A program made the position numbers and the translations under genes. A stretch of DNA of 64,000 nucleotides, taken from assembly GCF_009749465.1 (NCBI RefSeq), contig NZ_WBIS01000002.1:1-64000 (forward strand). Reading direction: 5' to 3'. Origin of the DNA: Agromyces terreus. GTDB taxonomy: Bacteria > Actinomycetota > Actinomycetes > Actinomycetales > Microbacteriaceae. The notes under the pieces were generated by a model. The model was not told the origin of the DNA, made no database searches, and was given only the letters and a program-made list of their open reading frames with translations. Below, piece by piece: positions 24,520 to 33,149 of this stretch; within the stretch, counting starts at the first letter, position 1, and every line of letters begins with the position of its first letter.

Positions 24520-24610
24520 GGTCGAGGAGCGAAGCGTCTCGAGACCTCCGCTGGTCTCGAGACGGCGCCGGGGCGCCTCCTCGACCGGCGGGCTCGGCGC
24601 CTCCTCGACC
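24520..24610. repeat. Intergenic inverted repeat, family A
   Basis: Begins GGTCGAGGAGCGAAGCGTCTCGAGACC, so a 10-bp GGTCGAGGAG arm pairs with CTCCTCGACC near 24577-24586 and again at 24601-24610. An internal pair GTCTCGAGAC occurs twice. It separates two genes on the same strand, so it may end or attenuate transcription. Confidence 0.85.
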
Positions 24611-24644
24611 GGCGGACGCAGCGCGGCATGCGAGGATCGAGCGC

Positions 24645-25079
24645 ATGAGCATCTGGTTCGGCGAGCCCTCCGTGGAGTGGGCGAACGCACGCTGCGAGGG
24701 CACCGCGATCCGATCCCTCGGCATCGAGATGACCGAGGTCACCGACGAGGCGTTGAAGGGGCGCATGCCCGTCGACGAACGCACCAAGCAACCCGGCGGC
24801 GTGCTGCACGGCGGGGCATCCGTCGCCCTCGCCGAGACCCTCGCGAGCTGGGGAGCGAGCTTCACCGTCGACCCGGAGCGGTTCTACTGCGTCGGCATGG
24901 AGATCAACGCGAACCACGTGCGCCCCGCCGCGAGCGGGTGGGTGCACGGCGAGGCGCGCCCCATCACGCGCGGGCGCACGACGCAGGTCTGGGACATCCG
25001 CATCACCGACGACGCCGGCAAGCTCGTATGCGTGTCGCGCTGCACGATGGCCGTGCTGGCCAGGCCCTCCGAATATTGA
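24645..25079 (+). CDS. PaaI-type hotdog-fold thioesterase
   Basis: A 144-residue hotdog protein. The PaaI/YbaW-like active-site helix is QPGGVLHGGASVALAETLAS (about residues 48-67), with the usual HGG and the acidic Glu two turns later. A typical substrate is a small acyl- or aryl-CoA. GMEINANHVRPAASGWVHGEA and the strand WDIRITDDAGKLVCVSRCTMAVL complete the fold. The ATG at 24645 is taken because the upstream in-frame region is family A repeat DNA. Substrate unknown; neighbours give no clue. Confidence 0.87.
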   Translation: MSIWFGEPSVEWANARCEGTAIRSLGIEMTEVTDEALKGRMPVDERTKQPGGVLHGGASVALAETLASWGASFTVDPERFYCVGMEINANHVRPAASGWVHGEARPITRGRTTQVWDIRITDDAGKLVCVSRCTMAVLARPSEY

Positions 25080-25206
25080 CCGCACAAGACCCCTCGATGC
25101 TCAGCTGAGCAGCAGCCCGCATCCAGCAGGCTCACACGCGCGCATGTGGGAGGATTGACGCGTCCGCTCGGACGCATCCCCCCACCTTCGAGGAGCCATC
25201 GCTCGC

Positions 25207-26664
25207 ATGTGCGGCATTGTCGGAATCGTCTCGACCGAACCCGTCAACCAGCAGGTCTACGACAGCCTGCTCCTCCTGCAGCACCGCGGGCAGGATTCCA
25301 CCGGCATCGCCACCGCCGACGGGCCCGTGTTCCACATGGCGAAGGCGCGCGGGCAGGTGCGCGAGGCGTTCCGCACGCGCGACATGCGCTCGCTCATGGG
25401 CAACATCGGGCTCGGGCACGTGCGCTACACCACGAAGGGCGCCGCCGAGCGCGAGGAGGAGGCCCAGCCGTTCTACGTGAACGCGCCGTACGGCATCATC
25501 CTCGTGCACAACGGCAACCTCACGAACACGCGCGAGCTCAGCGAAGACCTCTTCCGCATCGACCGCCGGCACGTGAACTCCACGAGCGACACCGAGATGC
25601 TGCTGAACGTGCTCGCCACCGAGCTGCAGGGCCAGATCACGGGCCTCGACCTCGACCCCGACCAGATCTTCACCGCGGTCGAGCAGGTGCACGAGCGCGT
25701 CGAGGGTTCCTACGCGGTCATCGCGCTCATCGCCGGGCACGGTCTGCTCGCCTTCCGCGACCCGTTCGGCATCCGCCCCCTCATCCTCGGCCGTCGCAGC
25801 ACCGCCTCCGGCAAGGACGAATGGATCGTGGCATCCGAGTCCCTCGTGCTCGAGAACGGCGACTACGAGATCGTGCGCGACGTCGCCCCCGGCGAGGCGA
25901 TCTTCATCACGCTCGACGGCGAGATGATCTCGAAGCAGTGCGCGCGCAACCCCCGCCTGGTGCCCTGCGCGTTCGAGTACGTCTACCTCGCCCGCCCCGA
26001 CTCCGTCATGAACGGCATCTCGGTGTACGAGGCCCGTCTGCGCATGGGCGATCGGCTCGCCGACACCGTCAAGGCGCACATGCCGCTCGGCGACATCGAC
26101 GTGGTCATGCCCATTCCCGACTCGTCGCGGCCCTCGGCCATGCAGGTGGCGCAGAAGCTCGGCATCGAGTACCGCGAGGGCTTCTACAAGAACCGCTACG
26201 TCGGCCGCACCTTCATCATGCCCGGGCAGTCGGAGCGCAAGCGGTCGGTGCGCCAGAAGCTGAACGCCATGGGCACCGAGTTCCGGGGCAAGAACATCCT
26301 CATCGTCGACGACTCGATCGTGCGCGGCACGACCTCGCAGCAGATCGTCGAGATGGCCCGGGCGGCCGGGGCCAACAAGGTCACGTTCAGCTCGGCGGCG
26401 CCGCCCGTGCGCTTCCCGCACGTGTACGGCATCAACATGCCCTCGCGTCAGGAGCTCATCGCGCACGGCCGCAAGATCCCCGAGATCGCGGCCGAGCTCG
26501 GCGCCGACCACATGATCTACCAGGAGGTGGCCGACCTCCAGGCGGCGATCACCGAGGGCACCTCGATCGACGCCCTCGACCTCTCCTGCTTCACGGGCGA
26601 CTACGTCACGGGCACCGTCACCGACGAATACCTCTCCTGGGTCGAGCAGACGCAGCTGAGCTGA
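25207..26664 (+). CDS. purF: Amidophosphoribosyltransferase
   Basis: A 485-residue PurF, the committed first step of purine synthesis (PRPP plus glutamine to phosphoribosylamine). The mature protein starts with the nucleophile Cys2 (MCGIVGIVS), so there is no propeptide. An N-terminal Ntn glutaminase (LLQHRGQDSTGIA, GLGHVRYTTKG, HNGNLTN, STSDTE) is followed by a PRTase domain with ILIVDDSIVRGTTSQQI. The region where Fe-S-type enzymes keep a CxxC reads LDLSCFTGDY with one cysteine, so the cluster is probably absent. AGGAG lies 11 bases upstream of the ATG; a small hairpin (GCGTCC-GCTC-GGACGC, 25160-25175) precedes it and may regulate. Confidence 0.96.
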   Translation: MCGIVGIVSTEPVNQQVYDSLLLLQHRGQDSTGIATADGPVFHMAKARGQVREAFRTRDMRSLMGNIGLGHVRYTTKGAAEREEEAQPFYVNAPYGIILVHNGNLTNTRELSEDLFRIDRRHVNSTSDTEMLLNVLATELQGQITGLDLDPDQIFTAVEQVHERVEGSYAVIALIAGHGLLAFRDPFGIRPLILGRRSTASGKDEWIVASESLVLENGDYEIVRDVAPGEAIFITLDGEMISKQCARNPRLVPCAFEYVYLARPDSVMNGISVYEARLRMGDRLADTVKAHMPLGDIDVVMPIPDSSRPSAMQVAQKLGIEYREGFYKNRYVGRTFIMPGQSERKRSVRQKLNAMGTEFRGKNILIVDDSIVRGTTSQQIVEMARAAGANKVTFSSAAPPVRFPHVYGINMPSRQELIAHGRKIPEIAAELGADHMIYQEVADLQAAITEGTSIDALDLSCFTGDYVTGTVTDEYLSWVEQTQLS

Positions 26665-26709
26665 TCCGGGCCGGGCTCGAGGCATCCGGATGCCTCGAGC
26701 CGACGAAGC

Positions 26710-26742
26710 ACGAAGGCCGCCCCTCACCGGGGCGGCCTTCGT
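26710..26742. terminator. Bidirectional terminator between purF and convergent gene
   Basis: A 14-bp stem (ACGAAGGCCGCCCC pairing with GGGGCGGCCTTCGT) around a 5-base loop lies between the purF stop (26664) and the stop of the reverse gene at 26758. A U tract is lacking. Confidence 0.75.
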
Positions 26743-26757
26743 CGTGCGGGGGTCGCG

Positions 26758-27198
26758 TCAGCGGGACTCGTCGACGCGGTGCGCCGCTTCGTGCTCGACG
26801 GCGACGGATGCGGCCCGCTTGGCCATCGACCGATCGAACGCGAGGGCGACGAGGGCGCCGAGGCCGAGGCCGATCGAACCGCAGATGAGCAGGAGGAACC
26901 CGAAGACCTGACCGCCATCGAAGCCGAGCTGGTCGACCTCGCTCTGCATGGGCGTGAACGCGAGCGTGAGCACGAGCGCGACGACCGCGCCGAGCGCGAC
27001 GCCGAGGATCATGAACCGCCCGAACTTCGGTGCTCGGCGCACGGTCACGGTGTCGCTCGTGACCTCGGTCTCGATGACCGGTTCGGATGCCGTAAGGGGC
27101 TCGGCTGCGGCCGACTGGGGCGCGACGGGCCGGGCTGCTGCGGACTGGGGCGTGGCGCCGGGCTCGCTCGCGTCGGATGGGGTGGGGGCGTTGCTCAC
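26758..27198 (-). CDS. Small membrane protein with two helices
   Basis: A 146-residue protein. A disordered Ala/Pro/Ser N-terminus (about 60 residues) leads to two transmembrane helices, FMILGVALGAVVALVLTLAF and GFLLLICGSIGLGLGALVALAF, separated by a short loop, then a basic helix. It is probably an inner-membrane protein of unknown function; no domain is recognised with confidence. A GTG at 27198 is preferred: GAGAAT lies six bases before it, matching the leaderless pattern in this window. A GTG at 27216 would add six residues. It converges with purF. Confidence 0.7.
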   Translation of the reverse strand: MSNAPTPSDASEPGATPQSAAARPVAPQSAAAEPLTASEPVIETEVTSDTVTVRRAPKFGRFMILGVALGAVVALVLTLAFTPMQSEVDQLGFDGGQVFGFLLLICGSIGLGLGALVALAFDRSMAKRAASVAVEHEAAHRVDESR

Positions 27199-27252
27199 CC
27201 CTCCATTCTCGCGCACGTGCCTGAGCGCGCGATCACCGCCGCGGACCGCGCC

Positions 27253-27286
27253 GGGGCCGCCGATCCGATGACGGATCGACGGCCCC
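27253..27286 (-). terminator. Terminator of the htaA-like gene
   Basis: A 15-bp stem with one mismatch (GGGGCCGCCGATCCG with CGGATCGACGGCCCC) and an ATGA loop lies 17 bp beyond the stop codon of the reverse-strand surface protein. Confidence 0.75.
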
Positions 27287-27303
27287 GTCGAATGCGGGGG
27301 GGG

Positions 27304-30300
27304 TCAGCCCTGTTCGGCCGAACGCCGGGCACGGAGGACGACCACCGCGATGACGGCGAGCAGGATCGCGACCAGGGCCGCGATGAGCGCCCACACCCAC
27401 CAGGCGGGACCGGCCTGGCTCGTCTCCGCGGCGGCCGCAGCCGAGTCGCCGTCGCTCGTCGCCTCGGCTTCCTCGACCTCGTTCGCCTCTTCGGCCGTGG
27501 CGGCCGTGGCGACGCAGTCCCCCGAGACCGTCGCGGTGAACGAGACCGGGTCGAGCTGCTCGCCCGCCGGGTAGGTGCCGAATGCGGCGGAGCCGTCCTC
27601 GGTGAGCACCGCGGTCGCCTCGCCGGCGAGCACCCCGCCGCTCAGCGTGACGCCGTCGGCGAGCTCGAGCTCGGCGAAGCGCACCGACTTCAGGTCGATG
27701 GGCTCGCCGTCCTGCGTCGTGCCCGCCACGTCGAGCAGCAGGATCGCGCCGCCCTCGCCGTCGAGCTCGATCTTCGGATTCGAGATCGTCGTGTCGAGCT
27801 CGCCGTCATGGCCCGTGAACTCGACGGTTCCGGGGTACACGACGACGCCGCGGCCTGACTGGCCCAGCGAGCCGCTCGCACCGGTGAAGGCGAAGACGCC
27901 GCCCTCCTCGGTCACGCCCGCGACCGTCCAGTCGCCGTTGGCGATGCCGCTCGTGAGATAGCTGCGGAACGACTCCTTGAAGCCCCAGTCGAGGTCGCCC
28001 GCGCTCACCTTGCAGACGCCGGCCTTCTCGGCCGGAACCGTGAACTGCACGCCGACGTCGGTCGAGCCCTGGAAGGTGAGCGTGTGGACACCGGGCTCGA
28101 GCGAGGCCGGGATGCTGCCCGTCCAGGTGACGTTCCCCGCGGCATCGGCCGAGAGGTCGTCGGCGAGCACGATCGGCGTCGAGTACACGACGGCCGCGAT
28201 GCCCGCTTCGCCCGACTGGAACCCGCCGGCGGTCACGCTGACGACCTCGCCCGCGCCGAGCGCCTCGAGCGTCGCCGTGTCGAGGACGATGCCAGTGGTG
28301 GCCGGGGGCGCCGAGGGGATGTCGCGTGCGGTGCTCCGGCTCACGGCGGCCGCCGTGACGACCGTGCCGCTGTCGCCCGCGGGTGCCGCGGCGGGGGAGC
28401 CGATGACCGCGGTCAGCGGAGCGAGCGCCTCGCCTGCGCCGTAGAAGCCGTTGAAGGCGGACGCGCCCGCGGCGAGCAGCGTCACGGGGGCGTTCGCGAA
28501 CCGGGTCGTGCCGTTCGCCGTGCTCTTCGCCGCGGCGCCGAGGTCGACGCTCGCGAGGTCCACCCGCGAACCGTTGACGGCGACGCTGAGCACACCGGAG
28601 GTCGAGGAGACCACGCGCAGCACCGGGTCGGTGAAGGTGAGGTCGAGCACACCGCCGTGACCGCGGAAGTTCACGGACCCCGAGTAGTCGGCCGTGCCGC
28701 GGCCGGTCCGTGCGTCGTAGGTGCCGCCGGCCTGGCCGAACTGGAAGGCGCCGCCCGAACGGGTCGCGCCGCTCACGGTGACGCTGCCCTTCGCGATGCT
28801 CCCGACCACGTAGTCGACGAACCGCTCCGAGACGCCCCAGCTCAGCGAGCCGCCGGCGACGACCGGGGTGGGCGTGACGACGGGCGGCGTCGTGGGCGTG
28901 GTCGGCTTGGACGGCCCGACCGGCGGGGTGACGGGTCCGCCGGGCTCCACGGCGCCGGAGGCGACCGTGATGGGCACGAACGCGTCGAGGCTGCGGTCGA
29001 CGACCGAGAGGCCGTGCGCCGCGGAGGATGCCACGACATACCCCTTCTTCGCGTCGAACTTCCCGGCGGCCACGGTCAGGGTCGTCGTGAACGCGCCGTT
29101 CACGATCTGCTGCGGCATCACCCAGCCCTGCGCGAGCCAGCCGTCCGAGACGAGCGGACCGTCGCCGGACCAGATGTCGTCCTGCCCGAGGAGCACGTAT
29201 GCGCCGCTCGCCGCGCCGGCGCCGACGTAACCGGTGCCCGAGATCGTGAATGTGTTCGCGACCGTGCCGTCGATGTCCTCCGACGGGGTCACCGTGAGCC
29301 GCGGGCCGGTGGGCAGGGGCTCTGCGATGGCGATCGGCGCGAACGCGTCGAGGCTGCGGTCCGTGATCGAGAGCGCGTGCGCTGCGGACGACGCCGCGAC
29401 GTACGTCTTCGAAGGGTCGAAGGAGCCCGCCGGAACGGTGAGCTTCGCGGTGAACGCGCCGTCCACGATCTGCTGCGGCATGACCCAGCCCTGCACGAGC
29501 CAGCCGGTCGACGGCAGCGGGCCGGTGCCGTTCCACACGCCCGCCTCTCCGATCAGCACGTAGGCGCCGCTCTTCGCGCCGGCGCCGACGTACCCGGTAC
29601 CCGAGATCTCGAACGTGTTCGAGACGGTCGGGTCGACCCCGGTCGACGGGGTCACCGTGAGCTCCGGATCGATGACGGGGGTCGGTGCCGCGAACGTGAC
29701 GGCGACCTTCGCGTCCTGGCCGCGATCCTGCATCGCGGTGTGGTTCGCGATCGTGTACACCGCGGTCGAAGCACCCTTGGACGTCACCAGGAACTGCGTC
29801 GTGAACGACCCGTCAGCCTCAAGCTTGACCTGCGTCGACGTCGTCGGATTCGGCGACACCTGCTTGGCCCCCGCCGTGCACCCAGCCGAGATGAACGAGA
29901 ACGACACGCTCTCCAACGGCACATCCGTGCACAACGTCAAATACATCGCCTGCGCCGGATTGTAGTTCCGACCCGTGACCGTGACCGTCTCACCCTCAGC
30001 AGCAAGACCCACCGACTTCGACAACGACAACACCGGCTTCGCGGGCTCTGAAGGCTCCTCGGTACCGGGTTCCTCCGTACCGGGCTCCTCGGTACCGGGT
30101 TCCTCCGTACCGGGCTCCTCCGTACCGGGCTCCCCCGTACCGGGCTCCTCCGTACCGGGCTCCCCCGTACCGGGCTCCCCCGTACCGGGCTCCCCCGTAC
30201 CGGGCTCCTCCGGAGCGGCCGCGTAGACCACGGCGGTCGTCGTGTCCTGCGTGAGGTCGCCCATCATGCCGCCGCCGTGCGCGCGCGATGTGAACACGGC

Positions 30301-30708
30301 CAGTCCGGTTTCGCCGGCGGCCGGAACCACGAGGTCGAGGGAGAACGACCCATCGGCCGACATGGGAGCGCGGGTCGCCGTGGTCTCGAGCCCGATCGCG
30401 ACCCAGACGGTGCCGGATTCGGAGATGCCGGCGCTGTAGAAGCCGGCGGCCGAGGCCTCGCCGACGCCGACATAGATGCCGGTGGCGTCGCCACGGAATC
30501 CGGTGCCCGTGATCGTGACGGTGCCGCCCTCGACCGGCGCCTCGGTGACGGTGACCGACGGCGCACCGTCGGCGAAGGCCGGGACCGCAGCCGAGAGCGA
30601 ACCGCCCACGGCGAGGACGGCGGCGAGGACGGCCGCGAGCCAGCGACGGCGATTCGGACGAGCTCGCCCCGCCTCGGGCGGCGGGGCTGTGGGCAGTGAG
30701 GACGTCAA
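27304..30708 (-). CDS. HtaA-domain surface heme-binding protein
   Basis: An 1134-residue exported protein. Signal peptide (RRWLAAVLAAVLAVGGSLSAA, 1 to about 46); a beta-sandwich; a ten-fold EPGT repeat (about 165-215); a cysteine-bearing Ig-like domain; two near-identical modules with SGTGYVGAGA and GWVMPQQIV; HtaA domain 1 (about 620-780, GSLSWGVSERFVDYV); a further Ig-like module; HtaA domain 2 (about 900-1065, GDLDWGFKESFRSYL); and a C-terminal helix with basic tail as anchor. HtaA domains capture heme from haemoglobin in corynebacteria and hand it to HmuT. A TTG at 30708 with GGAGG nine bases upstream fits best; an in-frame ATG at 30812 lies inside the iron box. The DtxR-type box and divergent hmuTUV support heme acquisition. 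Confidence 0.82.
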   Translation of the reverse strand: MTSSLPTAPPPEAGRARPNRRRWLAAVLAAVLAVGGSLSAAVPAFADGAPSVTVTEAPVEGGTVTITGTGFRGDATGIYVGVGEASAAGFYSAGISESGTVWVAIGLETTATRAPMSADGSFSLDLVVPAAGETGLAVFTSRAHGGGMMGDLTQDTTTAVVYAAAPEEPGTGEPGTGEPGTGEPGTEEPGTGEPGTEEPGTEEPGTEEPGTEEPGTEEPSEPAKPVLSLSKSVGLAAEGETVTVTGRNYNPAQAMYLTLCTDVPLESVSFSFISAGCTAGAKQVSPNPTTSTQVKLEADGSFTTQFLVTSKGASTAVYTIANHTAMQDRGQDAKVAVTFAAPTPVIDPELTVTPSTGVDPTVSNTFEISGTGYVGAGAKSGAYVLIGEAGVWNGTGPLPSTGWLVQGWVMPQQIVDGAFTAKLTVPAGSFDPSKTYVAASSAAHALSITDRSLDAFAPIAIAEPLPTGPRLTVTPSEDIDGTVANTFTISGTGYVGAGAASGAYVLLGQDDIWSGDGPLVSDGWLAQGWVMPQQIVNGAFTTTLTVAAGKFDAKKGYVVASSAAHGLSVVDRSLDAFVPITVASGAVEPGGPVTPPVGPSKPTTPTTPPVVTPTPVVAGGSLSWGVSERFVDYVVGSIAKGSVTVSGATRSGGAFQFGQAGGTYDARTGRGTADYSGSVNFRGHGGVLDLTFTDPVLRVVSSTSGVLSVAVNGSRVDLASVDLGAAAKSTANGTTRFANAPVTLLAAGASAFNGFYGAGEALAPLTAVIGSPAAAPAGDSGTVVTAAAVSRSTARDIPSAPPATTGIVLDTATLEALGAGEVVSVTAGGFQSGEAGIAAVVYSTPIVLADDLSADAAGNVTWTGSIPASLEPGVHTLTFQGSTDVGVQFTVPAEKAGVCKVSAGDLDWGFKESFRSYLTSGIANGDWTVAGVTEEGGVFAFTGASGSLGQSGRGVVVYPGTVEFTGHDGELDTTISNPKIELDGEGGAILLLDVAGTTQDGEPIDLKSVRFAELELADGVTLSGGVLAGEATAVLTEDGSAAFGTYPAGEQLDPVSFTATVSGDCVATAATAEEANEVEEAEATSDGDSAAAAAETSQAGPAWWVWALIAALVAILLAVIAVVVLRARRSAEQG
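30061..30210 (-). repeat. Ten-unit 15-bp tandem repeat coding EPGT(G/E)
   Basis: Exactly ten 15-bp units (GGTACCGGGTTCCTC-like, starting at 30061 and every 15 bp) code for Glu-Pro-Gly-Thr-Gly/Glu in the surface protein. This is a likely flexible wall spacer. Unit identity is high with a few silent changes, so copy number may vary between strains. Confidence 0.9.
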
Positions 30709-30717
30709 GACGCGGGA

Positions 30718-30722
30718 CCTCC
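30718..30722 (-). promoter_or_regulatory. Ribosome binding site deciding the TTG start
   Basis: On the reverse strand GGAGG stands nine bases before the TTG at 30708. No in-frame ATG or GTG nearby has a comparable site, and initiation here gives a signal peptide with a normal n-region. Confidence 0.6.
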
Positions 30723-30791
30723 GGGTCGGCGCGCGAGCACGACGGAACCACGGGTTCCGAGGCGAAGCAGCGGGGGTGAGGATGCCTGAAG

Positions 30792-30810
30792 TTAGGTTAG
30801 GCTCATCTAA
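30792..30810. promoter_or_regulatory. DtxR/IdeR iron box 1
   Basis: TTAGGTTAGGCTCATCTAA matches 17 of 19 positions of the DtxR consensus TTAGGTTAGSCTAACCTAA. It lies in the divergent gap between htaA-like and hmuT and overlaps the likely reverse -10 region (TATGTT, complement of 30809-30814). Iron-bound DtxR/IdeR is expected to repress heme uptake here. Confidence 0.85.
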
Positions 30811-30840
30811 CATAAGCGGACGAACACTCACCGCGCAAGG

Positions 30841-30859
30841 TGAGGTAAGGCTACCCTCA
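30841..30859. promoter_or_regulatory. DtxR/IdeR iron box 2
   Basis: TGAGGTAAGGCTACCCTCA matches 15 of 19 positions of the same consensus and ends two bases before the hmuT ATG (30862). It is nearly self-complementary. A TACCCT inside it could be the hmuT -10, in which case repressor binding would block the promoter directly. Confidence 0.75.
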
Positions 30860-30861
30860 AT

Positions 30862-32055
30862 ATGACGAAACTTCGAAACGCGCGCGCCGGAGTGACGGCG
30901 CTCGCTGCGCTCGCGACGCTGTGCCTCACGGGGTGCGCGGTCGGCGCGAACGCCGGCAACGCCGGTACCGCCGAGGCCGAATGCCCCGGCGCCTCGACCC
31001 CGTTCGACGGGCTCGAGCTCGCCGCCGACGTGCGCACCATCGACGGGCCCTCGACGGCCTGCCTCGCCGACACGAGCCTGCCGATCATCGCCTCCGACGA
31101 GGCATCCGCCGTTCCGCTGACCGTAACCGGCGCCGACGGCGTCGAGGTCACCGTCGACTCGACCGAACGCATCCTGCCGATCGACATCACCGGCACGATC
31201 GCCGCGACCGTGTTCAGCCTCGGGCTCGGCGACCACGTGGTCGGCCGCGACTCGTCGACCGGGTTCGCCGAGGCATCCGATCTGCCCGAGGTCACGCAGG
31301 AGGGCCACACCCTGTCGGCCGAGGCGGTGCTCGCACTCGACCCGACCGTCGTCATCACCGACACCACGCTCGGGCCCCGCGACGTCCTCGCGCAGTTGCG
31401 CGACGCCGGCATCCCGGTCGTCATCGTGACCAAGGAGCGCAGCGTCGAGAACATCGGCGAACTCGTCGACCAGATCGCCGGCGCCCTCGGCGTGCCCGAG
31501 CGGGCGGCGCTGCTGAAGTCGGCCATCGACGCCGACCTCTCGTCGGTCACCGACCCGATCAACGCGACGATCCCGGCGGATCCCGCCGACCGCCCGCGCA
31601 TGATCTTCCTGTACGTGCGCGGCAGCGCGAACGTCTACTACCTCTTCGGCGAGGAGTCGGGCGCCGACTCGCTCATCGACGCCGTCGGCGGGTTCGACGT
31701 GGCCGGCGAGATCGGCTGGGAGGGCATGCGCCCCGTCACCGCCGAAGCGCTCGTGCAGGCCGCGCCCGACGTCGTGCTCGTCATGACCGAGGGACTCGCC
31801 TCGACCGGCGGCGTCGACGGCCTGCTCGAACGACTGCCCGCACTCGCCTCCACCCCGGCCGGCGAGCACCGCCGCATCGTCGACATGGCCGACACCGAGG
31901 TACTCGGGTTCGGCCCGCGCACGCCAGCGGTCGTCGACGCGCTCGCGCGGGCGGTCTGGGCGCCCGACACGGTGGCCGCGGCATCCGCGGCAGGCGGCAC
32001 CGACGGCGACGCCGCGACCGGCACCGCAGACGGCGACGACGGCGACGACGGATGA
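30862..32055 (+). CDS. hmuT: Heme ABC transporter substrate-binding lipoprotein HmuT
   Basis: A 397-residue lipoprotein. The signal peptide ends in the lipobox LTGC (residues 22-25), so Cys25 is the lipidated N-terminus. The rest is a type III periplasmic-binding fold with ILPIDITGTIAATVFSLGLGDHVVGRD, PEVTQEGHTLSAEAVLALDPTVVI and IPVVIVTKERSVENIGELV. In corynebacterial HmuT a His near this position coordinates heme, and His in GDHVVG is a candidate. The C-terminal 35 residues are Ala/Gly/Asp rich. It opens the hmuTUV operon, is overlapped by hmuU (ATGA) and is under the iron boxes. Confidence 0.9.
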   Translation: MTKLRNARAGVTALAALATLCLTGCAVGANAGNAGTAEAECPGASTPFDGLELAADVRTIDGPSTACLADTSLPIIASDEASAVPLTVTGADGVEVTVDSTERILPIDITGTIAATVFSLGLGDHVVGRDSSTGFAEASDLPEVTQEGHTLSAEAVLALDPTVVITDTTLGPRDVLAQLRDAGIPVVIVTKERSVENIGELVDQIAGALGVPERAALLKSAIDADLSSVTDPINATIPADPADRPRMIFLYVRGSANVYYLFGEESGADSLIDAVGGFDVAGEIGWEGMRPVTAEALVQAAPDVVLVMTEGLASTGGVDGLLERLPALASTPAGEHRRIVDMADTEVLGFGPRTPAVVDALARAVWAPDTVAAASAAGGTDGDAATGTADGDDGDDG

Positions 32056-33149
32056 CCCGGCTCGCCCCCGCGACCGACGCCGGCACCGCGGCATCCGCAC
32101 CATCTCCCGCTCACCGCTCGACGCGGCGGCGCATCGCACTGTTCACCGGGCTCTCGGTCGCGCTCGTCGTGTTCGCGCTCGTGTCGGCGGGCATCGGGCA
32201 GCTGCAGATCCCCCCCGCCGAGGTGTGGAACAGCCTGCTGCGCGGCCTCGGCCTGAGCGACGCGCCGGCCGCCGCGCCGCACGTCGACTCGGCGCTGTGG
32301 ACGATCCGGTTCCCGCGCATCGTCGCCGCGATCCTCATCGGCGCGGCCCTCGCGGTCGCCGGAACCCTCATGCAGGCCGTGTTCGCCAATCCGCTCGCCG
32401 AGCCGGGCGTCGTGGGCGTCTCGTCGGGTGCGGCGTTGGGCGCCGCCGTGACGATCGTGTTCGGGCTCACCGCCACGAGCGACTGGGTGACCGCGGGCGC
32501 CTCGTTCCTCGCCGGACTCGCGACCACGATGCTCGTCTACCTCTCGAGCCGCTCGGGCGGGCGCACCGAGGTCGTCACGCTCGTGCTCACCGGCATCGCG
32601 GTGAACGCGTTCGCGGCCGGCGGGCTGGCGCTGCTCACCTTCCTCGGCGACACCGCCAGCCGCGAGGAGATCATCTTCTGGCAGCTCGGATCGCTGAACG
32701 GATCGCGCTGGCAGGAGATCGGGGTCATCGCCCCCCTCGTGCTCGTCTCGCTCGTGTTCGCCTTCGTGCTCGCCCGGCAGCTCGACCTCTTCTCGCTCGG
32801 CGAACGCAGCGCCCGCCACCTCGGCGTGAACGTCGAGCGCGTTCGCATCGTCACGATCGTGCTCGTCGCGGTGCTCACCTGCGCGGCCGTCGCGTTCGCG
32901 GGCATCATCAGCTTCGTCGGCCTCATCGTGCCGCACCTCATGCGCATGGTCATCGGGCCCGCGCACCGCGGCCTCATCGCGGCGAGCGCGCTCGGCGGCG
33001 CCCTGCTGCTGCTCGTCGCCGACCTCGTCGCCCGCACCGCCGTGCCCATGGCCGACCTGCCGATCGGCATGCTCACCTCGCTCGTCGGCGGGCCCTTCTT
33101 CTTCTGGCTGCTGCGTCGCCAGCGCACGGGCGCCGGAGGGTGGCGATGA
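32052..33149 (+). CDS. hmuU: Heme ABC transporter permease HmuU
   Basis: A 365-residue FecCD/BtuC-type permease. It contains the diagnostic helix-loop IRFPRIVAAILIGAALAVAG, then NPLAEPGVVGVSSGAALGA, ITGIAVNAFAAGG, and GIISFVGLIVPHLMR near the C-terminus, with about ten helices. It forms a homodimer with two HmuV subunits to carry heme from HmuT. The ATG at 32052 overlaps the hmuT stop (ATGA), and its own stop overlaps hmuV the same way. Confidence 0.93.
   Translation: MTRLAPATDAGTAASAPSPAHRSTRRRIALFTGLSVALVVFALVSAGIGQLQIPPAEVWNSLLRGLGLSDAPAAAPHVDSALWTIRFPRIVAAILIGAALAVAGTLMQAVFANPLAEPGVVGVSSGAALGAAVTIVFGLTATSDWVTAGASFLAGLATTMLVYLSSRSGGRTEVVTLVLTGIAVNAFAAGGLALLTFLGDTASREEIIFWQLGSLNGSRWQEIGVIAPLVLVSLVFAFVLARQLDLFSLGERSARHLGVNVERVRIVTIVLVAVLTCAAVAFAGIISFVGLIVPHLMRMVIGPAHRGLIAASALGGALLLLVADLVARTAVPMADLPIGMLTSLVGGPFFFWLLRRQRTGAGGWR

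Noticed and set aside
30709-32139. In-frame upstream extension of the HtaA-like gene to 32139
   Set aside because: It overlaps hmuT and the iron boxes. The translation is not a protein domain, and a signal peptide begins just after 30708.
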